A stretch of 6,147 nt of DNA from Chloroflexota bacterium (GTDB lineage: Bacteria > Chloroflexota > Limnocylindria > Limnocylindrales > CSP1-4). Made by a program: the position numbers and the translations under genes. Shown piece by piece: positions 1 to 5,529 of this stretch. The notes beneath the pieces are model-generated. The model saw only the letters and a program-made list of their open reading frames with translations, was not told the origin of the DNA and did not search any database. Within the stretch, counting starts at the first letter, position 1, and each line of letters starts with the position of its first letter. The stretch is taken from assembly GCA_013698385.1 (NCBI GenBank), contig JACCVB010000105.1, positions 1 through 6,147 on the forward strand. Reading direction: 5' to 3'.

Positions 1-2
1 CG

Positions 3-428
3 CGACGGCTCATGGATCCGCTCCGGATCGAGCGCGCCGATCCAGCCTGGGCCGCCGACCTTGCCCAGCGCCACGACCCCACCCAGGGACCGGGTGCCTG
101 GCGCCGACTCCTGCCGGCCATCGCGGCAGACGTCGCGAGCCAGCCGCTGCTGACTCCTCGCGAGATCCGCTCGATCGATCCGCCGACGCTTGTGGTCGTC
201 GGTGACGGCGACCCGTTCGTGCCGGTGGACCAGGCCTGGCGCCTCTCGCGGAGCGTGCTCGATGGTCGGTTGCTCGTCCTGCCGGACGCCCGTCACGAGG
301 CCTTCGCCGAACAGCCGGCGATCGCGACGGAAGCGCTCCGCACGTTCTACCGTTCCACGCAGACGATCGCTCGCCAGCGCGCGGGCACCGACCCCGATGG
401 CCCGACCGAACCTGAGGTGCCCAGATGA
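3..428 (+). CDS. alpha/beta hydrolase, C-terminal part (5' end outside window)
   Basis: This is the C-terminal part of an alpha/beta-hydrolase-fold enzyme. The frame is open to the left edge and stops at TGA 426-428. Counting from the in-frame ATG at 12, residues 59-71 (TLVVVGDGDPFVP) form the beta-strand and loop that carries the acidic triad residue (D67). DARHEAF holds the presumed catalytic histidine (H95). The nucleophile elbow (GxSxG) that should come before these is absent, so the true start must lie upstream and ATG 12 is probably internal. The last 35 or so residues after the fold are a polar, Pro/Arg-rich tail. The 3' 120 bp are repeated at 2294-2416, next to the EthD gene. This implies that the hydrolase originally overlapped that gene by ATGA. 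Substrate cannot be inferred; the family includes esterases, C-C hydrolases and haloperoxidase-like enzymes. The gene is convergent with the permease gene at 474-1253. Confidence 0.8.
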   Translation, partial: RRLMDPLRIERADPAWAADLAQRHDPTQGPGAWRRLLPAIAADVASQPLLTPREIRSIDPPTLVVVGDGDPFVPVDQAWRLSRSVLDGRLLVLPDARHEAFAEQPAIATEALRTFYRSTQTIARQRAGTDPDGPTEPEVPR

Positions 429-429
429 C
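307..429 (+). repeat. left copy of 123-bp imperfect direct repeat (hydrolase 3' end)
   Basis: Aligns without gaps to 2294-2416 at a constant offset of 1987 bp. I count seven mismatches in 123 bp, at 318, 322, 342, 371, 380, 413 and 423. Identity stops sharply on both sides (306 and 430). The copy covers the last 40 codons of the hydrolase, a GAGGTG Shine-Dalgarno-like stretch (414-419) and an ATGA stop/start overlap (425-428). Together with the right copy it brackets the ABC exporter genes. Confidence 0.93.
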
Positions 430-444
430 GGTGGGCGGCGCGGC

Positions 445-461
445 CTCGGCCGGCAGCCGAG
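445..461. terminator. weak hairpin in convergent intergenic gap
   Basis: CTCGGC (445-450) and GCCGAG (456-461) form a 6-bp stem with a 5-nt loop in the 45-bp gap between the convergent hydrolase and permease genes. The position suits a terminator for either strand. No U-tract follows on either strand, so an intrinsic terminator is only a weak possibility and this could be chance in GC-rich DNA. Confidence 0.22.
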
Positions 462-473
462 ACTTCGCTTGGT

Positions 474-1253
474 CTAGCGGTTGCGTTCCGAGCGGACGAA
501 TAGCGCGGTCCCGACCACGATGAACGCCGCGAACATGCTGCCGATGATCGCCAGGTTGGCTGGCGCGCTGAGGATCGGGACGCGCACCGCGTCCGGCTCG
601 ATCGCGTAGTAGATGTCGCGCAACAGGTCGACCGCGTACCGCATCGGTGAGAGTCTGGAGAGGATGTCCAGGAACCACGGCAGCTTATCGATCGGAGCGA
701 AGATCCCGGCCAGGAAGAACTGCGGCAGCATCACGAACGGAAAGATCTGGTTCGCGGCTCGCTGATTCGGCAGTCTCGACAGGATCAGCACGCCGAACGC
801 CGCGCCGAAGACCGCGACGATGAGGATGATCGGAACCAGCGCCAGTAGGACGCCTAAGGATAGCGGCACCCCCAACACCAGCCCAAAGGCGATGATGGCG
901 ACCGCCTGCGGCAGTGCCACCAGCGACTCGCCCAGGATCTTGCCGAAGATGATCGAGTAGCGCGAGATGGGTGAGACGAAGATCTCCTGGCTGAAGTCCT
1001 GCTCGCGGTCGGCGACCATCGAGATGACCCCCAAGGCCGACGACTGCCAGATCGTCTGCGCCAGCACTCCGGTGAACACGAAGGTGAGCAGGTTCAGGCC
1101 GCCGGGCGATCCAAAGCCCGCCTGCAGGCTGCTGCCAAGGATGCCGATGAAGATCAGCGGAAAGGCGAAATCGGCGATGAGCCGCGTTCGGTCGCGGAGC
1201 AGCTTGATGAAGTCGCGATGCGCGATGATCAGGACCGCTGAGACCTCACTCAC
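474..1253 (-). CDS. ABC-2 type transporter permease (DrrB/NodJ-like)
   Basis: A 259-residue integral membrane permease of the ABC-2 exporter family, expected to pair with the ATPase encoded just upstream. Hydrophobic segments lie at about residues 27-45, 55-80, 107-128, 132-158, 167-187 and 233-254, giving six membrane helices with a short charged N-terminus (RDFIKLLRDRTR). Family features are visible: the cytoplasmic stretch ending in FVSPISRYSIIFGKILGES (92-110), and FFLAGIFAPIDKLPWFLDIL (179-198) followed by LSPMRYAVDLLR, typical of the DrrB-like end of the ABC-2 domain. Start is GTG 1253, overlapping the end of the ATPase gene by 8 nt (GTGAGTGA), with GGAG about 9 nt before it; translational coupling is likely. 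Length matches the family (about 250-280). Such pairs export drugs, polyketides, lipids or polysaccharides; the substrate cannot be read from sequence. Three sampled 60-base lines in and near this gene are 60-63% GC, lower than the crotonase genes (70-75%). Confidence 0.9.
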   Translation of the reverse strand: MSEVSAVLIIAHRDFIKLLRDRTRLIADFAFPLIFIGILGSSLQAGFGSPGGLNLLTFVFTGVLAQTIWQSSALGVISMVADREQDFSQEIFVSPISRYSIIFGKILGESLVALPQAVAIIAFGLVLGVPLSLGVLLALVPIILIVAVFGAAFGVLILSRLPNQRAANQIFPFVMLPQFFLAGIFAPIDKLPWFLDILSRLSPMRYAVDLLRDIYYAIEPDAVRVPILSAPANLAIIGSMFAAFIVVGTALFVRSERNR

Positions 1254-2175
1254 CGGCCTGCTCCACGATCCCGAGGTACGCGTCCTCCAGGCTGGGCGTG
1301 TGCGTCTTCACCATGCTGAGCGGCGTAGCGATCGACTTGAGGATGGCATGCACGCCCCGACCATCGAGGTCGATCCGGAACGGCCCCTGCCCGGCATGCG
1401 ACAGGTGCAAGCGCTCGAGCTCCGCGATCAGACCGGCCCGGTCGTGCGTGTCGACCAGCACGTACTCCTCCACCAGGTCGGCCTTGATCTCGTCCGGCGT
1501 ACCGTTCGAAACCACCCGCCCGGAGTCGATGATGCATATCCGGTCTGCCTGCTCGGCTTCCTCCAGATAGTGGGTGGTGAGAAAGACCGTGGTCCCGATC
1601 TCGCGGCGCACGCGGTCGAGGTAGGCCCACAGCGTGCGCCGGCTCGGGACATCAAGCCCGGCCGTCGGCTCATCGAGGAAGAGCACCTTGGGCCGATGCA
1701 TCAGGCTGCGCATGATCTCAAGCTTGCGGCGGGTGCCGCCCGAGTACGTCCGCACCGGCTCGAACATCTCGCGCTCCACACCCAGCAGCGCGCTCAGCTC
1801 GTCGACCTGGCGCCGATAGGCGGGGTCCATGAGGATGTAGGCGGGGGCATAGCGAAACAGGCCGTAGAGCACGGCGTGGAAACGAACGTTCTCCTCCCCG
1901 GTCAGGTTCACGTCCAGGCTGGGGAGCTGAAAGATGATCCCTACCTCGCGACGGACGGCAGTCGCCTCCGACACGATCTCGTGACCTGCGATCGTCACTT
2001 GTCCACTGGTCGGGGCCAGGGTCGTAGTCAGGATCGAGATGGTGGTCGTCTTGCCCGCACCGTTCGGTCCCAGGAGCGCAAAGAACTCGCCCGCGCCCAC
2101 GTCGAATGAGGCGCCATCCACGGCATTGCGCGGCGCCTTGTGGTAGCGCTTGACGAGTCCTTCGACGTGAATCAT
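1246..2175 (-). CDS. ABC transporter ATP-binding protein (DrrA-like, ABC-2 exporter)
   Basis: A 309-residue nucleotide-binding subunit of an ABC exporter. All catalytic motifs are intact: Walker A GPNGAGKT (36-43), Q-loop Q83, signature YSGGTRRKLE (144-153), Walker B VLFLDEP (164-170), D-loop TAGLD (171-175) and H-loop His202. The C-terminal 80 residues after GRVVSNGTPDEIK form the extra domain found in DrrA-type ATPases and end in SLEDAYLGIVEQAGE, typical of this subfamily. I prefer ATG 2175 (MIHVEGLVKRY) because family members begin this way. A TTG at 2181 would add two residues. The ribosome-binding site is weak; GATACT ends 5 nt before the ATG (see the promoter entry). The permease gene follows with an 8-nt overlap, so the two form one operon on the minus strand, divergent from the EthD gene. 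The substrate is unknown. Confidence 0.93.
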   Translation of the reverse strand: MIHVEGLVKRYHKAPRNAVDGASFDVGAGEFFALLGPNGAGKTTTISILTTTLAPTSGQVTIAGHEIVSEATAVRREVGIIFQLPSLDVNLTGEENVRFHAVLYGLFRYAPAYILMDPAYRRQVDELSALLGVEREMFEPVRTYSGGTRRKLEIMRSLMHRPKVLFLDEPTAGLDVPSRRTLWAYLDRVRREIGTTVFLTTHYLEEAEQADRICIIDSGRVVSNGTPDEIKADLVEEYVLVDTHDRAGLIAELERLHLSHAGQGPFRIDLDGRGVHAILKSIATPLSMVKTHTPSLEDAYLGIVEQAGE

Positions 2176-2180
2176 GGCCA

Positions 2181-2186
2181 AGTATC
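2181..2186 (-). promoter_or_regulatory. possible -10 element for the ABC exporter operon (leaderless type)
   Basis: On the minus strand GATACT (4/6 to TATAAT) ends 5 nt before ATG 2175, a spacing that would put the transcription start at or next to the A of the start codon. This fits the leaderless mRNAs common in GC-rich bacteria, and no good Shine-Dalgarno is present. No convincing -35 is seen 16-18 nt upstream, so support is modest. Confidence 0.25.
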
Positions 2187-2293
2187 CGTAGGACGAGGGT
2201 GGTCATGCTGCCACGCCTGCGTGCCTCGCGTCTCGATCGTTGGGCGGGTGGCATCCCGCTACGGTCGCCCGGTAAGCGTCTCTTCTCGCGGAC

Positions 2294-2415
2294 CCGAACA
2301 GCCGACGACCGCGACGGAAGCGCTCCGCTCGTTCTACCGTTCCACGCAGACGATCGCCCGCCAGCGAGCGGGCACCGACCCCGATGGCCCGACCGAACCC
2401 GAGGTGCCCCGATGA
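2294..2415 (+). pseudogene. duplicated 3' tail of the hydrolase gene (right repeat copy)
   Basis: Right copy of the direct repeat (aligned region 2294-2416). It encodes the same hydrolase tail in frame (TEALRSFYRSTQTIARQRAG and onward to EVPR, stop TGA 2413-2415) but has no hydrolase body upstream: sequence 5' of 2294 shows no visible similarity to the hydrolase and runs into the start of the ABC ATPase on the other strand. It is therefore a gene fragment. Its surviving role is probably to supply the GAGGTG ribosome-binding site (2401-2406) and start codon context of the EthD gene at 2412, with which the stop codon overlaps (ATGA). Relative to the left copy, differences at 2305, 2309 and 2329 change amino acids; those at 2358, 2367, 2400 and 2410 are synonymous. 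Confidence 0.8.
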
Positions 2416-2738
2416 CCACCCTGCTCGCGCTCTACCGCCGACCCGAGGGAGGCCCGGACGCCCTGACCGAATTCGAACAGCGCTATGCGAACGAGCACCT
2501 GCCCCTTGTCGCCGAGACGCCCGGCCTGCGCGGGGTGCTCGTCCGCCGGGTGAGCGAGGCCCTGGGAGCCGAGACGGACCTCGTGCTGATCACCTCGATG
2601 ACGTTCGACGATCGGGACGCGCTCGACGCCGGCCTGCGCTCCGATCCGATGCGTGCCGCCGGGCGAAACCTGCGCGAGATCGCCCCGGGCCTGGCCACTA
2701 TCCTTGTGCTCGAAGATGCCTCTGATCTGATGCCCTGA
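2412..2738 (+). CDS. EthD-family small dimeric alpha+beta barrel-like protein
   Basis: A 108-residue protein that looks like the EthD domain family (a ferredoxin-like, dimeric alpha/beta-barrel fold). Visible hallmarks are the opening strand TTLLALYRRPEG, then FEQRYANEHLPLVAETPGLRG (about 22-42), with the YxxxHxPL pattern and the pair PGLRG typical of EthD. After these come a central strand of LVLITSMTF type and a closing LATILVLED strand. EthD proteins occur in ether, aromatic and polyketide catabolic clusters, often with no proven catalytic role. Start: ATG 2412 with GAGGTG 5 nt upstream, overlapping the hydrolase-tail stop (ATGA). An upstream in-frame extension exists but is antisense and repeat-derived, and I reject it. 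The gene is on the + strand with the catabolic genes, 305 bp before the enoyl-CoA hydratase. The exporter now separates it from its likely former operon partner, the hydrolase. Confidence 0.8.
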   Translation: MTTLLALYRRPEGGPDALTEFEQRYANEHLPLVAETPGLRGVLVRRVSEALGAETDLVLITSMTFDDRDALDAGLRSDPMRAAGRNLREIAPGLATILVLEDASDLMP

Positions 2739-2760
2739 CCCCGGAGCCGACCGCAGCCGC

Positions 2761-2802
2761 CCGACCGGCGCCCGAACCGGCCCCGACCGGTGCCCGAACC
2801 GG
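2761..2802. repeat. two-copy 22-bp tandem repeat
   Basis: CCGACCGGCGCCCGAACCGG at 2761-2780 recurs at 2783-2802 with one difference (19/20), a period of 22 bp. Degenerate CCGACCG-like pieces precede it (about 2747-2760). It is non-coding and just downstream of the EthD stop codon. It could be part of a transcript end or a replication-slippage product. Confidence 0.7.
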
Positions 2803-2826
2803 ACCGCATCGTGCCACGAAAGTTTC

Positions 2827-2960
2827 TGGCGCCACCACCGTTCCAACGGACACTGGAACGCCGTCGCACGATGAGCTCAGCCAAATCGATCGGGGATCCA
2901 GTGCGTTCCAAACGCCGCTGAGCCGACGCTCCTTCGCCCGTTGGAACGCTCCTGGCGCCA
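2827..2960. repeat. nested inverted repeats (TGGCGCCA-N4-CGTTCCAACGG arms)
   Basis: The outer arms are 2827-2849 and 2938-2960. Each is TGGCGCCA, four bases, then CGTTCCAACGG, in opposite orientation; 20 of 23 positions match. Two further half-sites lie inside: TGGAACG at 2854-2860, forming a 7-bp hairpin with 2839-2845, and GCGTTCCAA at 2903-2911, which pairs perfectly with TTGGAACGC at 2941-2949. CGTTCCA/TGGAACG thus occurs four times in 110 bp as alternating orientations. It could be a regulator binding array upstream of the hydratase operon, a structured RNA or a decayed small palindromic element. Confidence 0.8.
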
Positions 2961-3043
2961 AGCGCCACCATCCGGATGCGTCGGGCCCGAGCCGGCGCCT
3001 CTCTGAACGTGGATACTGCAACGGACGACCAGCGAGGAGCCGC

Positions 3044-3847
3044 GTGACCAAGGCCCAGCCCGCGACCCGCTTCATCCGCGTGGACGCCCCGCCCGACGGG
3101 CATGACGGCGTTGCCCTCCTGACCCTGGATCGCCCGGCCGCGCTGAACGCGCTCAGTTTCGACCTGCTGGACGAGCTCGCCGATGTCATGACGAGGCTGG
3201 ATCGTGACGGCACCACCCGCGCCGTGGTCCTGACCGGGGCCGGTACTCGCGCCTTCGCCGCCGGCGCCGATATCACCGAACTCGCCGCCCAGACTCCGGA
3301 GCGCCTGACCAGCGAGGGGCGCTTCGATGTCTGGGATCGGATCTGGGCCGTCGGTCTGCCCCTGATCGCGGCCGTCCGCGGCTATGCCCTGGGCGGCGGT
3401 TGCGAGCTAGCCATGTCGTGCGACCTGATCGTGGCCGGTGAGGATGCCCGTTTCGGCCAGCCCGAGATTCGGATCGGGGTCATGCCAGGGGCAGGTGGGA
3501 CCCAGCGGCTCACTCGCGCGGTCGGTACGGCCAGGGCGATGGAGCTGATCCTGACCGGCCGGACGATGGACGCGGCGGAGGCTCGAGCGGCCGGTCTCGT
3601 GACCAGGGTCGTGCCCGCAGACGAGGTCCTCGAGGCGGCACTCGCGCTCGGCGATGTGATCGCATCCATGCCGCCACTCGCCGTGCGAGCCGCGAAACGA
3701 GCTGTTCGCCAGGCAGAGGAACTGCCGCTCCGGGCCGGGCTCCAGGCCGAGCGCGCAGCCTTCTTCGAACTCTTCGCCACGGACGACCAGCGTGAGGGCA
3801 TGCGCGCCTTCATGGAGAAGCGGGCTCCCGCCTGGACCGGTCGATGA
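3044..3847 (+). CDS. enoyl-CoA hydratase (crotonase, both catalytic Glu present)
   Basis: A 267-residue crotonase-fold enzyme predicted to hydrate trans-2-enoyl-CoA to 3-hydroxyacyl-CoA in fatty-acid or aromatic-acid beta-oxidation in the cytoplasm. The CoA-binding strand VALLTLDRPAALNAL lies at about 23-37 and the oxyanion-hole segment AFAAGADITEL at 70-80. YALGGGCELAMSCDLI (114-129) carries Glu121, and RFGQPEIRIG (136-145) carries Glu141. These align with Glu144 and Glu164 of rat mitochondrial hydratase and sit exactly 20 residues apart as there, so a true hydratase is well supported. GVMPGAGGTQRLTRAVG and the C-terminal FATDDQREGMRAFMEKR are also classic. Start is GTG 3044 with GAGGAG 4 nt upstream, a slightly short spacing. 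Length equals the family norm (about 260). The next gene begins 25 nt after the stop, so it heads a three-gene run with a PaaG-like isomerase. Confidence 0.95.
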   Translation: MTKAQPATRFIRVDAPPDGHDGVALLTLDRPAALNALSFDLLDELADVMTRLDRDGTTRAVVLTGAGTRAFAAGADITELAAQTPERLTSEGRFDVWDRIWAVGLPLIAAVRGYALGGGCELAMSCDLIVAGEDARFGQPEIRIGVMPGAGGTQRLTRAVGTARAMELILTGRTMDAAEARAAGLVTRVVPADEVLEAALALGDVIASMPPLAVRAAKRAVRQAEELPLRAGLQAERAAFFELFATDDQREGMRAFMEKRAPAWTGR

Positions 3848-3872
3848 GCAGCCGAACCCGAGGGGAGACGAC

Positions 3873-4676
3873 ATGACCCAGGATCCATTCGAAGGTGGGT
3901 CCGACACGGGGCCGGATCGCGCACGAGCCCTTGACGACGAGCCGGCGCCGCTCTACCGCGACACCGCTCCCGACGTCCTCGCACCGATCGACGAATCCTC
4001 GCCTGTCAGCGGGCATGTCCCGGTGACCGGGACGAAGACCTCGATCGCCGACTCGCCCGAGCACGACTGGAGTCACGCCCGCGACCTGATCCGACCGGCA
4101 TTTCGGCCGGTCGGGACCCAGGGCCTCGAACTCGAATCGATCGATCGCGATCGATTGGCGGCGCACTCGACGCAGAGCCACGCCCAGCCACTGATCGATA
4201 CCGGTCCGGCCGGGCTTCCGGTCGTCTACACCATCCCCGCCGGCGGATTCGACATCGTGGTCAACGGCGACCACCTCCTGACGTGGGGCATCGAACCGGC
4301 CGAGCTCCAGGACGCGGCGCTGCGCAACCTCGCGACCTGGTCAGCGACCGCGCCGTGGAGCGAGGAGGCGTCGGGCCAGCGTCATATCATCAGCTCGGAT
4401 ACGGGCGACGGCACGGACGCCGTGCGGATCATCCTGCCGGACGCGATGGCCTACCTCGAGCGCGAACTCGGCAGCGGGAACCGGGTGCTCATCGGCATCC
4501 CGGAACGACACCTGCTGACGGCCGCGGCGCTTCGACCGGACGACGCCGAGTTCGCGAGCCTGTTCGCCGAGTTCGTGGTCGAGCAATCGGGCGGGGCGGA
4601 CGAACCGATCGAGCGTCGGGTCTTCGAGCTGATCGACGGCCGACTCGTCGAGTTCGACGGCGGCGGGGCCGGCTGA
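3873..4676 (+). CDS. DUF1444/YtpQ-like protein of unknown function
   Basis: A 267-residue soluble protein with no signal peptide or membrane segment. I recognise only a resemblance to the DUF1444 (YtpQ) family, mainly in the C-terminal half: DIVVNGDHLLTWGI (127-140), then a helix AELQDAALRNLATWS (143-157), a SSDTGDGTDAVRIILPDAMA segment (174-193), a strand VLIGIPERHLL (205-215) and a final helix about 223-239. The first 65 or so residues are acidic and Pro-rich, probably disordered, and unlike typical YtpQ. Start: ATG 3873, preceded by AGGGGAGA 5 nt upstream; a longer frame reaching back to 3792 would overlap the hydratase and is less likely. It lies 25 nt after the hydratase gene and 5 nt before the PaaG-like gene, so it is cotranscribed with acyl-CoA enzymes. 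Its role is unknown; the family assignment is tentative. Confidence 0.85.
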   Translation: MTQDPFEGGSDTGPDRARALDDEPAPLYRDTAPDVLAPIDESSPVSGHVPVTGTKTSIADSPEHDWSHARDLIRPAFRPVGTQGLELESIDRDRLAAHSTQSHAQPLIDTGPAGLPVVYTIPAGGFDIVVNGDHLLTWGIEPAELQDAALRNLATWSATAPWSEEASGQRHIISSDTGDGTDAVRIILPDAMAYLERELGSGNRVLIGIPERHLLTAAALRPDDAEFASLFAEFVVEQSGGADEPIERRVFELIDGRLVEFDGGGAG

Positions 4677-4681
4677 CCGAC

Positions 4682-5515
4682 ATGGGGGATCGATCGCGCT
4701 CCTCGGCCGGCTCGCCGGCCGACGAGGCGCTCCAGTCCCGCGATGGGCTCCGGATCGAAACGCGCGCGTCCGTCGTGACCCTGACCCTGGACCGCCCCGA
4801 CAGCCTGAACGCGCTCACCGTCCCGCTCAAGGTCGCCCTGCTGGAGGCGCTCCTCGCGATCGCGCGAAGCTCGGCCATCCGGGTCGTCGTCCTGACCGGT
4901 GCAGGCCGGGCGTTCTGTGCGGGACAGGACCTCGCCGAGCGCGCCGAGCCCGATGCCCCGCCCCTCGAGGTCGAACTCCGCGAGCGCTACAACCCGATGG
5001 TGCGAGCCCTCCGGGACTTGCCCCAACCGGTCATCGCCGCGATCAACGGGGTCGCCGCCGGCGCCGGCGCCTCGCTGGCGCTCGCGTCTGATCTCCGGAT
5101 CGCGTCCGTGGACGCCCGGTTCGTGCTCGCGTTCGGGCGGATCGGGCTCGTGCCGGACTCGGGACTGACCTGGCTGCTGCCGCGACTGGTCGGCGCCGCT
5201 CGGGCGGCCGAACTCGCCCTGGTCGGCGATCCGCTCGGAGCGAACGAGGCCCTGGCCATCGGGCTCGTCGGCCGGGTCGTGCCGGCGGCCGAGCTGTTGC
5301 CCGCGGCCCATGCGCTCGCCGACCGCATCGCCGAAGGCCCTCCCCGGGCGCTGGCGATGACCAAACGGCTGCTCGAAGCCGGCTGGTCGACCGACCTCGA
5401 CGAGGCGCTCGAAGCCGAGGCAGCCGCCCAGGGCCTTGCCGGCGCGAGCGCGGACCATGCCGAGGGCCTGGCCGCCTTCCGCGAGAAGCGGCCGCCTCGG
5501 TTCAGCGGGGAGTGA
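4682..5515 (+). CDS. paaG: PaaG-like crotonase (epoxyphenylacetyl-CoA / enoyl-CoA isomerase)
   Basis: A 277-residue crotonase closest, by eye, to PaaG, the isomerase that converts the ring-epoxide of phenylacetyl-CoA to an oxepin-CoA. Supporting stretches are GAGRAFCAGQDLAER (74-87), RYNPMVRALRDLPQPVIAAI (102-121), NGVAAGAGASLALASDLRIA (122-141) and FGRIGLVPDSGLTWLLPRL (151-169). The two hydratase glutamates are replaced (Ser131 and Phe151 at those positions). Asp159 in the PDSG loop is kept; this aligns with the catalytic aspartate position of dienoyl-CoA isomerases and PaaG. It is therefore an isomerase, not a hydratase. ATG 4682 lies 5 nt after the previous stop, with no strong ribosome-binding site, so translational coupling is likely. 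It gives about 20 extra polar N-terminal residues, and no other start codon lies before the conserved region. No PaaABCDE or PaaZ is in the window, so other acyl-CoA substrates remain possible. Confidence 0.9.
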   Translation: MGDRSRSSAGSPADEALQSRDGLRIETRASVVTLTLDRPDSLNALTVPLKVALLEALLAIARSSAIRVVVLTGAGRAFCAGQDLAERAEPDAPPLEVELRERYNPMVRALRDLPQPVIAAINGVAAGAGASLALASDLRIASVDARFVLAFGRIGLVPDSGLTWLLPRLVGAARAAELALVGDPLGANEALAIGLVGRVVPAAELLPAAHALADRIAEGPPRALAMTKRLLEAGWSTDLDEALEAEAAAQGLAGASADHAEGLAAFREKRPPRFSGE

Positions 5516-5529
5516 CGAGCGGTCGCCCC

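Larger units (their letters stand above)
2739..3043. other. 305-bp intergenic region with repeats and inverted repeats, no gene
   Basis: No credible coding sequence on either strand; an ATG at 2871 gives only 16 codons and no ribosome-binding site. It holds two copies of a 22-bp tandem repeat (2761-2802) and a nested set of inverted repeats between 2827 and 2960 built on CGTTCCA and TGGCGCCA. A GGATACT (3011-3017) could contain a -10 (GATACT, 3012-3017) for the enoyl-CoA hydratase gene. No -35-like hexamer stands at the right distance, so the promoter is uncertain. GAGGAG at 3034-3039 is the ribosome-binding site for GTG 3044. Confidence 0.7.

Noticed and set aside
10..678. Long minus-strand open frame across the hydrolase end and another like it at 1718-2419
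   Set aside because: Both are antisense shadows of the hydrolase tail repeat and the exporter genes. They resemble each other only because the underlying DNA is repeated.
2196..2206. Inverted copy of the first 11 bases of the EthD gene (ATGACCACCCT on the minus strand)
   Set aside because: An 11-base match to the start at 2412 near the ATPase gene might be a breakpoint relic, but similarity ends there and such a match can arise by chance.
2199..2411. Upstream in-frame extension of the EthD gene to ATG 2199
   Set aside because: It overlaps the repeat, which codes for the hydrolase tail in another frame, and would add 71 residues unlike any EthD start. ATG 2412 has GAGGTG at good spacing and gives a normal-length protein.
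307..2416. Composite transposon or insertion sequence explanation of the flanking repeats
   Set aside because: The repeats are direct, coding for a hydrolase tail, without terminal inverted repeats, transposase or target-site duplication. Homologous or illegitimate recombination fits better.
4091..4114. Strong hairpin (9-bp arms CCGACCGGC / GCCGGTCGG, 6-nt loop) inside the DUF1444-like gene
   Set aside because: It lies in the middle of a well-supported coding frame with no U-tract. GC-rich codons readily produce such stems, so I do not call a terminator.
4135..4156. Inverted repeat AATCGATCG / CGATCGATT with 4-nt spacer
   Set aside because: It is coding for a SIDRDRL stretch, and CGATCG words are frequent throughout the window. 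No regulatory position is evident.
4451..5458. 335-codon minus-strand open frame opposite the PaaG-like gene
   Set aside because: Low-complexity Arg/Gly-rich translation with no recognisable domain, directly opposite a clear crotonase. Long antisense frames are expected at this GC content.
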